Positions 26,217 to 35,784 are shown, counted from the first letter of the stretch. The stretch is 64,000 bases of DNA from Enterococcus dispar ATCC 51266 (GCF_000406945.1 NZ_KE136354.1:181771-245770); one strand, 5' to 3'. Notes: generated by a model from the letters alone, not told the origin. Program-made: numbers and translations.

Positions 26217-27143
26217 ATGATGAAAAAATTTTTCGTATTAGCAGCAAGTGTTCTTATGTTGGCAGGATGTGGTGCAACAGGTCTTGAAGGCGGTTCTAGT
26301 AGCTCAGAAGGAAAAACAGCTGAAAAGAAACCAGAAGAATTGACCGTTGGTGTTTCTGTTTCAACGTTAAACAATCCTTTCTTTGTTTCATTGCGAGATG
26401 GTATTCAAAAATTAGCGGATGACAACAAAACGACGATTAAAGTTGTGGATGCGCAAGACGACACAGCCAAACAAAGTAATGATATCGATGATTTAATTCA
26501 ACAAAAAGTGGATGTTATTCTAGTAAATCCAGTTGATTCTTCAGCCATTGTGCCGGCAGTTGAATCTGCCAATAGTGCCAATATTCCAGTCATTGCCATT
26601 GACCGCAGCAGTGATGGTGGTGAATTGTTGACAACTGTTGCCTCAAATAACGAAGAAGGCGGCAAAATGGCGGCGCAATTTATTATTGAAAAATTAGGAG
26701 AAAATGCAAAAGTAGCAGAACTAGAAGGAGTTCCCGGAGCTTCAGCTACCCGTGAACGAGGCAAAGGTTTTGATGATTATGCCAAAGATAAATTAGATGT
26801 CGTGGACAAACAATCTGCTAACTTTGACCGTGCAAAAGGCTTAACGGTTATGGAAAATATTTTACAAGCACATTCTGACTTGCAAGGCGTATTTGCACAA
26901 AATGACGAAATGGCATTAGGCGCTTCTGAGGCAGCCAGCAGTAAGGGCAAAGATTTTATTATCGTTGGCTTTGATGGCACAGAAGATGGTCTAAAAGCCA
27001 TCAAAGATGGTAAAATGAGTGCCACGATTGCTCAAAAACCAGAAGAAATGGGTAAACTTGCGTTACAAGCAGCCTATGATCACTTTGCTGGTAAAAAAGT
27101 TGATGAAAAAATTGATTCGCCCCTTGATTTGGTAACTGAATAA
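26217..27143 (+). CDS. rbsB: Ribose-binding lipoprotein
   Basis: RbsB (308 residues) is the extracellular ribose receptor of the importer. The signal peptide ends in the lipobox LAGC, so it is lipid-anchored. The mature part is a type I periplasmic-binding fold: TLNNPFFVSLRDGIQKLA at the start, DDLIQQKVDVILVNPVDSSA, AIDRSSDGG and the C-terminal IVGFDGTEDGLKAIKDGKM. A Ser/Glu/Lys linker follows the lipidated Cys. The start follows AGGAGGAAG. The operon ends at a terminator 13 bases after its stop. Confidence 0.95.
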   Translation: MMKKFFVLAASVLMLAGCGATGLEGGSSSSEGKTAEKKPEELTVGVSVSTLNNPFFVSLRDGIQKLADDNKTTIKVVDAQDDTAKQSNDIDDLIQQKVDVILVNPVDSSAIVPAVESANSANIPVIAIDRSSDGGELLTTVASNNEEGGKMAAQFIIEKLGENAKVAELEGVPGASATRERGKGFDDYAKDKLDVVDKQSANFDRAKGLTVMENILQAHSDLQGVFAQNDEMALGASEAASSKGKDFIIVGFDGTEDGLKAIKDGKMSATIAQKPEEMGKLALQAAYDHFAGKKVDEKIDSPLDLVTE

Positions 27144-27155
27144 CAAAGTAACTGG

Positions 27156-27190
27156 AGTCTGTGTTAAGTAAATTAGCACAGGCTTTTTTT
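27156..27190 (+). terminator. Terminator of the rbs operon
   Basis: A 12-bp stem with two G-U pairs (AGTCTGTGTTAA / TTAGCACAGGCT) is followed by a run of T. The remaining gap to 27355 has no ORF. Confidence 0.8.
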
Positions 27191-27355
27191 GTTTGAGAAC
27201 GTGGAGATGAAATGAAGCGGGAATTACTTTGAAATTTTTGAATAGCCTAGCAAGAAATTGAACTTTCCGATAGGTTCTCACTTCTGTTTTTCTGACCTGC
27301 CAGTTATAATTAAGATGGAAAGATAAAAGGAAAATTAAATATAAAGGAGTAGACA

Positions 27356-29572
27356 ATGAAAAAAAACAAATGGGTTAAAGTGTTGTTGGTTGCAAGTATT
27401 TTAACGACTTCATTGCCGCTAAATGTTTGGGGACAGGAAAATACATCCACTACAAGTGAAGCAAATTTAACAAGTTCGTTTAGTGATTCGCAAACAGATG
27501 GAACAAACACTACTGGGGAAAGTGAAACAAAGCAAGAAACGACAGATTCTTCTATCCCGGATTCAAGTTCAACTACCTCCGCAACAAAAACAGCTGAGAC
27601 TAGTCCAACAAATACACAGGAATTAGCAGAAACAACCACAAGCAAAGCACCAACACTCGAAAAAGGCCAACCGCAGCAAGATGAAGTTTTAGAAATTGCA
27701 GTGGGAAGCAAACAAGCTTTGAAAACATATGCTAAATTAACAAATACAAATGAATTCATTTATCAATTAAACGAGCAAAATCAATTTATTAAACAAAAAA
27801 GTTTATCCGATTATAAAAATCAAGTTTTTCGTGTAACAGACAAGGTGAAAACTAGCGGAGATAAAGAGATGATCCGACTGGTTCAAGAAGATAGCGCCAA
27901 TACAGAAATTGGTTGGGTACCCAAAACAGCGCTAGTGTTACATCATGGCACATATACGAAAAAAACCGGCTATGTTGCCGTTACAACCAAAAAATTAGGC
28001 TTACAAAAAGATGTCTTTAGCAATGCAGAAATTAAAGATTTAGACAGAAAGACATTCCAATATCGGGAAATTTATACAGTAAATAAAAAAGAATATTACG
28101 CTCTTTATAATTATCAAAATCAATTTGTAGGTTTTGCCGCTAAAGGGAATGGTTTAGTGTTGAACACAAGTCCTGGGGGTAAATTTTACAGTGACAATCG
28201 TTACGCTACTTTTATGCAAAAGGGAAAGGTCTTGTGGAATAACTTTTCTTTTAACAGTGTCCGCGGTAATACTTCTTCTTACTACGGTAGGACAGTGAAA
28301 ATTAAAGGTTACTATCAGCATTTTAACGGTAAGACGTATTATTCACTTTATGAGAATAGAAATAAAAAAGACAGTTGGGTAGGTTATCTGGAGGCTAAAG
28401 ACATTCAAGTGGCCGCCGGCAGTCAAGGGGCTTATCAAAGTTTGAATCGCTACGTCACCATTACCAGTAAAAACTATAACACTTGGAGTAGTTTTAGCTG
28501 GAAAAAGCGCGGTATAACAGCTTCAATGACAACAAAAACCTATCTGGCAAAAGGAATGTATCGGCATTACAACGGCGCAACTTATTATAGTGTAAGTGAT
28601 AATAAAAATCATTGGGCGGGATATTTGAACGCAAGTGCTGCAAAACAAGCCACAAGTCCTGGCGGTATCGCACAAAAAGAAAATCGCAAAGTGAAGATTA
28701 CTTCAAAAACTGCAACTTTCTGGCGTAACTTTCATTGGCAGAAAAAAGAAAGTGCCGCGAAATATTATGGCAAAGTTTATACTGTTAAATGTAAATATCG
28801 TCATTTTAATGGTGCTTGGTATTATTCCATTTACAATGGCAATACTTGGATAGGCTATTTAAATGCCGGTTTTACCGGAACACCGCATACAATTTACAGT
28901 ACTAAAAACATTAACCGTTATGTCCGAATTAATTCCAATAGTGGTAATTTTTATAGTCAAGCAGATCCCAACAGTAGTAAAAAAAGCGCGAAAAAGACTT
29001 ATAAAGGCTATATGGCACAAGCGACAAAAGATGCAAAAACCAGTGGTGGAACTTATTATTATGTCAGTTTACCAGGCGGCGCTTTAGGCTGGTTAAAAGC
29101 AAGTGAAACCACGAATGTTCATAATCGTTTTTACATGTACACTACTGGTGGACGTTATCCTTCTTTAAAAGTTAAAAACTTGAATATTCAAGTTTCAGTG
29201 AAAAAACAACGGGTATATATTCGTTCAGGTTCTAAGACGATTTATACCATGTTATGTTCAACGGGATTGGGATTGTGGCCCAATAATTTAAGTACGCCTT
29301 ATGGCAATTTTAAAATTCAAGCAGAGCGGGGAAATTCATTCTGGTTTGGTGGCTCTGGCGGTGCGTTTTATCGCTCTTACCACCAACACGGTGTCTATTT
29401 ATTCCACACTGTTCCAATTGCTTATCCTGGTACAACGACTGCCTTTAATCACATTGAAGGTATGAAATTAGGACGGCGGGCATCTCACGGCTGTATTCGT
29501 ATGTCAGTAGCGGATGCGAAATGGTTCTATTACAACATGCCTGGAAACACGCCGGTAAAAATTTACTATTAA
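27356..29572 (+). CDS. Secreted L,D-transpeptidase with SH3/GW-like cell-wall repeats
   Basis: This is a 738-residue secreted enzyme expected to make 3-3 peptidoglycan cross-links or attach proteins to the wall. A Sec signal peptide (residues 1-29) is followed by a low-complexity Ser/Thr/Glu linker (30-115). Then come at least four repeats of about 75-80 residues, each ending in variants of YYS-Y...W-GYLNA, which resemble SH3_8/GW wall-binding modules. The C-terminal YkuD domain (about 610-738) has the catalytic motif SHGCIRMS with Cys713 and an upstream His in YHQHGVYLFHT. There is no LPxTG anchor. A terminator lies 12 bases after the stop. Confidence 0.88.
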   Translation: MKKNKWVKVLLVASILTTSLPLNVWGQENTSTTSEANLTSSFSDSQTDGTNTTGESETKQETTDSSIPDSSSTTSATKTAETSPTNTQELAETTTSKAPTLEKGQPQQDEVLEIAVGSKQALKTYAKLTNTNEFIYQLNEQNQFIKQKSLSDYKNQVFRVTDKVKTSGDKEMIRLVQEDSANTEIGWVPKTALVLHHGTYTKKTGYVAVTTKKLGLQKDVFSNAEIKDLDRKTFQYREIYTVNKKEYYALYNYQNQFVGFAAKGNGLVLNTSPGGKFYSDNRYATFMQKGKVLWNNFSFNSVRGNTSSYYGRTVKIKGYYQHFNGKTYYSLYENRNKKDSWVGYLEAKDIQVAAGSQGAYQSLNRYVTITSKNYNTWSSFSWKKRGITASMTTKTYLAKGMYRHYNGATYYSVSDNKNHWAGYLNASAAKQATSPGGIAQKENRKVKITSKTATFWRNFHWQKKESAAKYYGKVYTVKCKYRHFNGAWYYSIYNGNTWIGYLNAGFTGTPHTIYSTKNINRYVRINSNSGNFYSQADPNSSKKSAKKTYKGYMAQATKDAKTSGGTYYYVSLPGGALGWLKASETTNVHNRFYMYTTGGRYPSLKVKNLNIQVSVKKQRVYIRSGSKTIYTMLCSTGLGLWPNNLSTPYGNFKIQAERGNSFWFGGSGGAFYRSYHQHGVYLFHTVPIAYPGTTTAFNHIEGMKLGRRASHGCIRMSVADAKWFYYNMPGNTPVKIYY

Positions 29573-29584
29573 ATTGACACAAGT

Positions 29585-29620
29585 AAAAGCAGCGAAAAAA
29601 TTTTTCGCTGCTTTTAGCTT
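29585..29620 (+). terminator. Terminator after the L,D-transpeptidase gene
   Basis: A 15-bp near-perfect stem (arms 29585-29599 and 29601-29615, AAAAGCAGCGA / TCGCTGCTTTT) follows the gene by 12 bases. Confidence 0.8.
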
Positions 29621-29868
29621 TTCTTATGACTTCACGAACGAACACTCTACGGCAATAAGTCAAAATCCGGAGAAATTAAAGAGCAATTTATCAAGATTTC
29701 GCCTTAATGCTAAAGAGTTGTGCGAGTTCATTTAGCTTTTCTTTGATCTAGCACAGGCAGCAACTCTTCGGGAAAAATTCAAAAATTAGTTTCTGGTAAA
29801 GCGCACCAGAAAGCAAATTTCTGAGATTTTTCCAAAGAGCTAACCACTGCCTTTAGCTTTTCTTATGA
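29613..29868. repeat. Three spaced copies of a 14-17-bp motif before uvrC
   Basis: The motif TTTAGCTTTTCTTATGA occurs at 29613-29629 and 29852-29868, with a shorter copy (TTTAGCTTTTCTTTGA) starting at 29731. Start-to-start distances are 118 and 121 bases. The DNA between copies is only loosely similar. This fills the 352-base gap between the transpeptidase gene and uvrC. No ORF was found in it. Confidence 0.5.
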
Positions 29869-29879
29869 TTTGACGTGCA

Positions 29880-29888
29880 TGTTATAAT
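29880..29888 (+). promoter_or_regulatory. Predicted extended -10 promoter of uvrC
   Basis: TGT-TATAAT (29880-29888) is an extended -10 with no good -35, about 50 bases before the uvrC start. Confidence 0.45.
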
Positions 29889-29939
29889 CAAAGGTGCTTT
29901 TAAAGCATACCATTAGCAAAAGAAATGGGTGAAAAAGAC

Positions 29940-31733
29940 GTGAATGAACGAATTAAAAACAAATTAGCACTTTTACCAGATCAGCCTGGCTGTTATCTGA
30001 TGAAAGATAAAAATGGCACGATTATTTATGTCGGAAAAGCCAAAATCTTGAAAAATCGAGTTCGATCTTATTTTACTGGTAGTCATGATACCAAAACTGA
30101 GCGTCTGGTATCAGAGATCGAAGACTTTGAATATATTGTGACCGAATCAAATATTGAAGCGTTACTGCTTGAGATTAACTTAATTAAAAAGAATGATCCC
30201 AAATACAATATCATGTTAAAAGATGATAAGACCTATCCTTTTATTAAAATTACCAATGAAGCTTATCCCCGGTTATTAATTACCCGTAAAGTTTTAAAAG
30301 ATAAGGCGTTGTATTTTGGTCCGTATCCTGATGTTGGAGCCGCCAATGAAACTAAAAAACTTTTAGATCGTCTTTTTCCTTTACGAAAATGTAAAGTGTT
30401 ACCAAAAGAAGTGTGTCTGTATTATCATATGGGCCAATGCTTAGCACCTTGTGTATTTGATGTGCCAACGAAGGTTTATGAAGAAATGGTTGCTGAAATT
30501 AAACGCTTTTTAAGTGGAGGACACACGGAAATTCGTGACAATATTGCAGCGGAAATGGAAGCTGCGGCTGCAAATTTAGAATTTGAAAAAGCGGCAGAAT
30601 TACGGGATCAAATTAAAGCAATCGATACTGTAATGACTAAACAAAAAATGACCCAAACCGACTTTATGGATCGCGATGTCTTTGGTTATGCGATTGATAA
30701 AGGCTGGATGTGTGTTCAAGTCTTTTTTGTCCGACAAGGAAAATTAATTGAACGGGATGTTTCGATTTTTCCATTTTATAATGATGCCCAAGATGATTTT
30801 CTTACCTATATTGGACAATTTTATCAAGAAAACGAACATTTTATTCCAAAAGAAGTTTTAATCCCCGATGATATTGATAAAGAATCTGTGGAAGCTTTAT
30901 TACAAACTAAAATTTTGCAGCCTAAAAGAGGGGAAAAGAAAAAATTGGTGGAGCTGGCTAATAAAAATGCCGGTGTTGCGCTGAAGGAAAAATTTGATTT
31001 GATTGAGCGCAAAGAAGAAAGAACGATTGGTGCAATTGAAAGTCTGGGAAATGCGATGGGAATTCCAACCCCGGTTCGGATTGAAGCCTTTGACAACTCC
31101 AATATTATGGGGACAAATCCTGTTTCCGCGATGGTAGTTTTTCTGGATGGCAAACCTGCCAAAAATGAATACCGCAAATACAAGATCAAAACCGTGACTG
31201 GTCCGGATGATTACGCGTCAATGCGCGAGGTGATTTATCGCCGCTATTCCCGTGTGCTAAAAGAAAATTTACCTTTTCCTGATTTAATTGTAATTGATGG
31301 GGGAAAAGGGCAAGTGGATGCAGCCAGAGAAGTTTTAGACAATCAATTGGGGTTAGATATCCCCATTGCAGGACTGGCTAAAAACGATAAACACAAAACT
31401 AGTGAGATGCTCTTTGGCCCGGAACTAGCCGTGGTCCCGTTAGAACGAAATTCACCAGAATTTTTCTTATTACAACGGATTCAAGATGAGGTCCATCGCT
31501 TTGCCATTACTTTCCATCGGCAACTGCGCAGTAAAAATAGTTTTGCTTCAAAATTAGATGGTATTCCAGGGCTGGGACCGAAACGAAAAAAAACACTGTT
31601 AAAAGAATTTAAATCGTTAAAAAATATTCAGGCTGCATCATTAGCTGAAATGAAAGCCATTGGTATTCCAGAAGCTGTGGCTAAAACCATTCAAACAACA
31701 TTAGCCGCTGATAAAAAAAATGAAGAGCACTAA
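29940..31733 (+). CDS. uvrC: Excinuclease ABC subunit C
   Basis: UvrC makes both incisions in nucleotide excision repair with UvrA and UvrB. Domains in order: GIY-YIG nuclease ([19 protein letters not shown]), UVR motif ([15 protein letters not shown], about residues 200-215), RNase H-like C-terminal nuclease ([32 protein letters not shown]), and helix-hairpin-helix ([16 protein letters not shown]). A GTG start at 29940 gives [14 protein letters not shown], matching the enterococcal N-terminus, and GGGTGA lies 7 bases upstream. The ATG at 29925 is less likely. It is a single-gene transcript. Confidence 0.95.
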   Translation: MNERIKNKLALLPDQPGCYLMKDKNGTIIYVGKAKILKNRVRSYFTGSHDTKTERLVSEIEDFEYIVTESNIEALLLEINLIKKNDPKYNIMLKDDKTYPFIKITNEAYPRLLITRKVLKDKALYFGPYPDVGAANETKKLLDRLFPLRKCKVLPKEVCLYYHMGQCLAPCVFDVPTKVYEEMVAEIKRFLSGGHTEIRDNIAAEMEAAAANLEFEKAAELRDQIKAIDTVMTKQKMTQTDFMDRDVFGYAIDKGWMCVQVFFVRQGKLIERDVSIFPFYNDAQDDFLTYIGQFYQENEHFIPKEVLIPDDIDKESVEALLQTKILQPKRGEKKKLVELANKNAGVALKEKFDLIERKEERTIGAIESLGNAMGIPTPVRIEAFDNSNIMGTNPVSAMVVFLDGKPAKNEYRKYKIKTVTGPDDYASMREVIYRRYSRVLKENLPFPDLIVIDGGKGQVDAAREVLDNQLGLDIPIAGLAKNDKHKTSEMLFGPELAVVPLERNSPEFFLLQRIQDEVHRFAITFHRQLRSKNSFASKLDGIPGLGPKRKKTLLKEFKSLKNIQAASLAEMKAIGIPEAVAKTIQTTLAADKKNEEH

Positions 31734-31845
31734 CTTTTGCTTATTAGTAGTGGACGGACAAAATACGGACCATCCATGGATTAAAAATAGACAAGTAATT
31801 TCATCACAGTTGTTAAATGGCAAAAGATAATCATCATTACCCTCT

Positions 31846-31873
31846 AGCGTGGAAATTTTCCACGCTTTTTTTT
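31846..31873 (+). terminator. Terminator after uvrC
   Basis: AGCGTGGAAA / TTTCCACGCT forms a palindromic stem followed by eight or more T, 112 bases after uvrC. Confidence 0.8.
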
Positions 31874-31920
31874 GACAAAAGCTTTCTTTTTTTCGTTGTT
31901 AAATTGAAGGGGGAAAAATA

Positions 31921-32349
31921 ATGTATCTTATTGTTAATCCTAATCAATTGGGGTATTTTAAGCCAGAAACGACCGCGCGACGGTTAAAATTATTTTTACA
32001 AGAAGAGTCAGATGAAAAAGGTTTTTTAGCTTACCTTGATTTTATTCAAATTTGTCATAAATTGTTTGTTAAAGTCGCCCCTTTAAAAACTGCGCTTTAT
32101 CAAAAAGAAGTGGATAAAATTTATCGGCAGCCTAAATGGACACATTATATGGCTTTTTATTTATACAAACTACGGGTTTTCTTTAAAAAGTCTGCTTGGG
32201 TTTATCTGCTAAAAAAATATCGGTACTATCAAGCGCAGTTTTTATTAGTACTCTTAAAATATTGCCAGCGAAGTGAAGAATATTTAAACGGACATCTCTG
32301 TTCTTATCTAGTTTGGAAGCAGAACATTTTATTATGCGACAGCAGTTAG
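31921..32349 (+). CDS. Unknown protein (142 aa)
   Basis: This protein is not recognised. It has a good ribosome binding site (AAGGGGGAA) 6 bases before ATG. The sequence is rich in Tyr, Leu, Lys and Phe (for example YLLKKYRYYQAQFLLVLLKY), with no clear transmembrane segment, signal peptide or nucleotide-binding motif; it is probably a basic helical cytoplasmic protein. The start MYLIVNPNQLGYFKPETTARRL is unusual. It stands between the uvrC terminator and the padR promoter, so it is probably monocistronic. Confidence 0.6.
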   Translation: MYLIVNPNQLGYFKPETTARRLKLFLQEESDEKGFLAYLDFIQICHKLFVKVAPLKTALYQKEVDKIYRQPKWTHYMAFYLYKLRVFFKKSAWVYLLKKYRYYQAQFLLVLLKYCQRSEEYLNGHLCSYLVWKQNILLCDSS

Positions 32350-32388
32350 TAAAGGTGAGATCAATAAATTTAACAGCGCTTGTTATTA

Positions 32389-32447
32389 TTGACAGTTATC
32401 GGTACGTAGCATACCATATCATTAAGCGTTATATCATTTTGTGATAT
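32389..32447 (+). promoter_or_regulatory. padR promoter and palindromic operator
   Basis: A consensus TTGACA (32389-32394) and TACCAT (32412-32417) are 17 bases apart. Downstream, ATATCA-TTTTG-TGATAT (32431-32447) is a perfect 6-bp inverted repeat just before the ribosome binding site, with another ATATCA copy starting at 32416. Position and symmetry suggest autoregulation by the PadR protein. Confidence 0.6.
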
Positions 32448-32462
32448 AGAGGAGGTTTTACA

Positions 32463-32771
32463 ATGGATGATGCACTATCTGATAGTGTATATGCAATTTT
32501 ACTCGTATTATTAAATCCGCAACATGGTTATGGAATTATGAAAGAAATTAGTGAGATAACCACCGGAGCGATGAAAATTGGGCCTAGCAGTATGTATACG
32601 AATTTGAAAAAACTCCAAAAAGCAGACTTCATTACATTGACCGAAAATTCTGATCGCAAAAAAGTGTATCATATTACAGCAAAAGGAAGAGCAGCACTAG
32701 AAAAAGATGTCCAAAGGCGACGCCTGTTTTATGAAGCTGGTGCAGCTTTGCTCGCAAAAAATAGCAGATAA
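32463..32771 (+). CDS. PadR-family transcriptional regulator
   Basis: This is a 102-residue PadR-type winged-helix regulator. The N-terminal domain shows the classical pattern: SDSVYAILLVLLNPQHGYGIMKEI, then IGPSSMYTNLKKLQKADFIT, then the wing DRKKVYHITAKGRAALE. The C-terminal dimerisation helix is short, as in the smaller PadR subgroup. It lies 76 bases upstream of an ABC transporter pair. PadR repressors next to ABC exporters usually control them in response to drugs or peptides, and a palindrome in the spacer supports this. Confidence 0.9.
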   Translation: MDDALSDSVYAILLVLLNPQHGYGIMKEISEITTGAMKIGPSSMYTNLKKLQKADFITLTENSDRKKVYHITAKGRAALEKDVQRRRLFYEAGAALLAKNSR

Positions 32772-32810
32772 ATCTTTTCGTTTACTGAACGTCAAATTTT
32801 GTGTTTGCCG

Positions 32811-32824
32811 CTTAAGCGCTTAAG
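32811..32824. promoter_or_regulatory. Perfect palindrome before the ABC transporter genes
   Basis: CTTAAGC-GCTTAAG is a 14-bp perfect palindrome 24 bases before the ATPase start. It may be an operator, although its sequence differs from the dyad upstream of padR. Confidence 0.4.
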
Positions 32825-32847
32825 ATAAAGGAATAGGAGGCGTAAAA

Positions 32848-33747
32848 ATGTTAACGGTTAAAAATTTGGAAAAAAGTTTTGGTGATTATACAGCCGTAGA
32901 TGATTTATCTTTTTCAATACAAGATGGGTCAATTATGGGATTAATTGGGCAAAATGGAGCTGGAAAAACAACTACTTTTCGTCTGATTTTAGATTTTTTG
33001 ACACCAGATAAAGGTGAAATTCTCTGGAACGGTGAAAAAATCGGTAGTAAAGATTACGATATTATTGGTTATTTGCCTGAAGAACGAGGACTTTATCCCA
33101 AAGTAACAATTGAAGATCAGCTGATCTATTTTGCTGAATTGCGGGGGAAAAAACGCAAAGACATTCTGCCGGAAATTGATAAATGGATGGAAAAATTTGA
33201 AGTAAAAGGGAAAAAAACGGATAAAGTAAAATCTCTGTCAAAAGGCAATCAACAAAAAGTACAATTGATTGCCACTTTAATCCATGAACCCAAACTGGTT
33301 ATTTTAGATGAGCCGTTTAGTGGATTGGATCCTGTTAATGCCGAGCTTTTAAAAAATGGCATTATTGAATTACGCCAAAAAGGGGCCTGTGTCATTTTTT
33401 CCAGTCATAATATGGACAATGTGGAAAAAATATGCGATCACCTGATTATGTTGAAAAATGGCAAGACGGTTTTAAATGGCAAAGTTCATGAAATTCGGGA
33501 ATCATTTGGCCGCAGTAAGCTCTTTTTAGAATCGCCATTAACCAAAGAAGATGTTGAAGGCATTGATGGGGTAGGCAGTGTGGTACAAGTCGAAGATGAC
33601 TCCTTAGCTATTACATTAACAAATCCAGATGCGGGCAAAGAAATTTTTATGCGCGCCACTCAAAATGGCTATATTCCGATGTTTAATCAGCAACCGCCAA
33701 CCTTAGAAGAAATCTTTAAATGGAAAGCAGGTGACAGTCATGAGTAA
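32848..33747 (+). CDS. ABC transporter ATP-binding protein (NatA/YhaQ-like)
   Basis: This is a 299-residue ATPase subunit. Walker A is GQNGAGKTT, the signature region is LSKGNQQKVQLIATL, and Walker B is LVILDEPFSGLDP. The C-terminal extension (residues 215-299) contains the DUF4162-like region common in NatA-type export ATPases. The start follows AGGAGG. It overlaps the permease gene by 8 bases. With the PadR gene it forms a regulated export module. The substrate may be sodium, a drug or a peptide; the sequence does not decide. Confidence 0.9.
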   Translation: MLTVKNLEKSFGDYTAVDDLSFSIQDGSIMGLIGQNGAGKTTTFRLILDFLTPDKGEILWNGEKIGSKDYDIIGYLPEERGLYPKVTIEDQLIYFAELRGKKRKDILPEIDKWMEKFEVKGKKTDKVKSLSKGNQQKVQLIATLIHEPKLVILDEPFSGLDPVNAELLKNGIIELRQKGACVIFSSHNMDNVEKICDHLIMLKNGKTVLNGKVHEIRESFGRSKLFLESPLTKEDVEGIDGVGSVVQVEDDSLAITLTNPDAGKEIFMRATQNGYIPMFNQQPPTLEEIFKWKAGDSHE

Positions 33748-34996
33748 ATTTTGGGTCATTGCAAAAGATGTATACAAAAAAAATGTGAAGTCGGTCAGTT
33801 TCCTAATTTTAATTCTGGCACCATTTTTAATGGGTGCTTTTTATTACTTCACTGGTCAATTAGCGGATAGTTCGAGTGTCAATAAAATTGGCATCTATTC
33901 CGAAAATGAAACCTTGGCAAAGACTTTTACGCAATTGGATCATGAAGATTACGAGTTTAAATTACTTTCTTCAAAAGAAAAAGCGGAAAAAGAATTGTCA
34001 GCAGAAAAACTGGATGCCTTTTTAGTATTAACTGCTAAAGATGATAGTTTTACCGGCAAGATCTACGCTGAGTCTTCTGTCGGTCAAACCACACAAATGA
34101 TGATGCAACAGTTATTGAGCCAAATGCAAACAAATCTGCGCGCCCAAGAAATTGGATTAACTTCAACAGAAGTGGCACGGTTAGGCCAGCCAGCACAGTT
34201 AACTACGCAAAAAGTTTCCTTTGATAAGGCTGGCAAAATGTCATCTGAAACCGATCATAGTAGTTTGCAGATGATTGTCACCAATGTTTCTGCGATTATT
34301 TTATTTATTTTTGTCGTGACCTATTCTAGTATTATTGCCCAAGAAATTGCTTCTGAAAAAGGAACTCGAATTATGGAAGTCATCTTATCGAGTACCAAAG
34401 CCCAAACTCATTTTTATGGGAAATTAACCGGTGTTTTAATGGTGGCTTTAACCCAGCTCTTCATCTATGGAATTATGATTGTTTTTGGCTATCAAAAATT
34501 TAAGGATATGGCGATCGTCAAACAATTTATCGGGGATGCTTCTTTGGAAAGTCTTTTTGGTCCATTTCTAATTTTTTCTGCCATTTTTGTGATATTGGGA
34601 ATTTTGTTGTATGCTGTTTTAGCCGCTCTATGTGGCTCATTAGTCAACAAAGCCGAAGATACGTCCAAAGCGATTATTCCAGTGACCTATTTGTCAATGG
34701 GAGCTTACTTTTTAGCCCTATTTGTCGGGATGTTTGATCCGCAAAATATCGCGTTACGAATTTGCTCTTACATTCCTTTCTTTTCATCTTTTGCGATGCC
34801 TGTGCGCTTAGCCAATGATACTGCCAGCATTTCTAGTGCCATCGTTTCAGTGATAATCTTAGCCGTCTTTACAATTTTCTTAATGCTGATTTCATCTGGT
34901 TTGTATAAATCAAATGTTTTAGTTTATAACGAAAATGGTGTGATAGCCGCGCTAAAACAATCCTTCACCATGATGAAAGCTGAAAGTAAAAAATAA
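33740..34996 (+). CDS. ABC-2 type permease (NatB/YhaP-like)
   Basis: This is a 418-residue membrane subunit. An N-terminal helix (VSFLILILAPFLMGAFYYF) is followed by a large extracellular domain (residues 35-175), then five to six C-terminal helices. The segment IAQEIASEKGTRIMEVILSS is the family signature of NatB/ABC2_membrane_3 permeases. The ATG at 33740, 6 bases after AGGTGA, is chosen; it overlaps the ATPase gene. The pair is terminated by a strong hairpin. It probably exports an ion or antimicrobial compound. Confidence 0.88.
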   Translation: MSKFWVIAKDVYKKNVKSVSFLILILAPFLMGAFYYFTGQLADSSSVNKIGIYSENETLAKTFTQLDHEDYEFKLLSSKEKAEKELSAEKLDAFLVLTAKDDSFTGKIYAESSVGQTTQMMMQQLLSQMQTNLRAQEIGLTSTEVARLGQPAQLTTQKVSFDKAGKMSSETDHSSLQMIVTNVSAIILFIFVVTYSSIIAQEIASEKGTRIMEVILSSTKAQTHFYGKLTGVLMVALTQLFIYGIMIVFGYQKFKDMAIVKQFIGDASLESLFGPFLIFSAIFVILGILLYAVLAALCGSLVNKAEDTSKAIIPVTYLSMGAYFLALFVGMFDPQNIALRICSYIPFFSSFAMPVRLANDTASISSAIVSVIILAVFTIFLMLISSGLYKSNVLVYNENGVIAALKQSFTMMKAESKK

Positions 34997-34998
34997 TA

Positions 34999-35042
34999 AA
35001 ACAGCTTGCCACCAGCCTAAAGCTTGATGGCAAGCTGTTTTT
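34999..35042. terminator. Bidirectional terminator
   Basis: AAACAGCTTGCCA / TGGCAAGCTGTTT forms a 13-bp stem with A and T tracts outside, between two converging genes. Confidence 0.85.
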
Positions 35043-35073
35043 TATTTCACTCTGCTATTAAATAGACGAAAAA

Positions 35074-35784
35074 TTAAGCAAATTTTTGGACAAAATAGGT
35101 AAAAAATTCTCGTTCTTTTTCAACAGTAAAGTAAGCCAATTCTGGATGCCATTGCACCCCTATAATTGGGTGGTTGACACTTTCAATACCTTCAATAACG
35201 CCATCTGGTGCTGTGGCAGTGACGATAAATTCATCGGCTAGTTCTGCCACCACTTGATGATGAAAAGAGTTGACTTGATAGCTTTGGGGAAGGAAATCTC
35301 CTAGGCGGCTGTTGCTGTCAATTTCAACAGTATGAGTAGGTAGTTCAAAAGGGGTTGGCACTTGTACATGTTTTAAAAGTGGTTCTTTAGCGAGACTTAA
35401 ATCTTGTAAAAGAGTGCCACCAAAGGCGACATTTAGAAGTTGCATGCCGCGACAGACGCCAATAATTGGTTTTTTCGCTTTAACGGCTTCTTTGACTAAT
35501 GCCATTTCGAATAAATCGCGTCGATGATTGGTTGCGCCTAATTTTTGATGGGGGGATGCCCCATAACTTTCTGGGGAGATGTCTTGGCCTCCTGCCAAAA
35601 GTAATTTATCAATTTGTTGGATATAACTTTTTGCGTCTTCTACTGAACCAATTGGTAAAAGCAAGGGCAACCCACCCGCGTTTTGAACCCCGGTTATAAA
35701 GTTGCGCGGCGTATAGCTGATCCAATGACTATCTGTATCAATCATCGTCTGTTCATTTGCAGCAATGCCGATGATAGGTTTCAT
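35074..35784 (-). CDS. Peptidase C26 family glutamine amidohydrolase (PuuD-like)
   Basis: This is a 236-residue class I glutamine amidotransferase-fold hydrolase. The nucleophile motif is IIGVCRGMQLLNVAFGG, and the His-Glu pair is in GVQWHPELA. The IGIAANEQ start and KLLLAGGQDISPESYG strand are typical of the gamma-glutamyl-GABA hydrolase (PuuD)/peptidase C26 group. No synthetase domain is present, so it acts alone on gamma-glutamyl compounds. It is probably monocistronic, ending at the shared terminator. The exact substrate is not known. Confidence 0.88.
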   Translation of the reverse strand: MKPIIGIAANEQTMIDTDSHWISYTPRNFITGVQNAGGLPLLLPIGSVEDAKSYIQQIDKLLLAGGQDISPESYGASPHQKLGATNHRRDLFEMALVKEAVKAKKPIIGVCRGMQLLNVAFGGTLLQDLSLAKEPLLKHVQVPTPFELPTHTVEIDSNSRLGDFLPQSYQVNSFHHQVVAELADEFIVTATAPDGVIEGIESVNHPIIGVQWHPELAYFTVEKEREFFTYFVQKFA

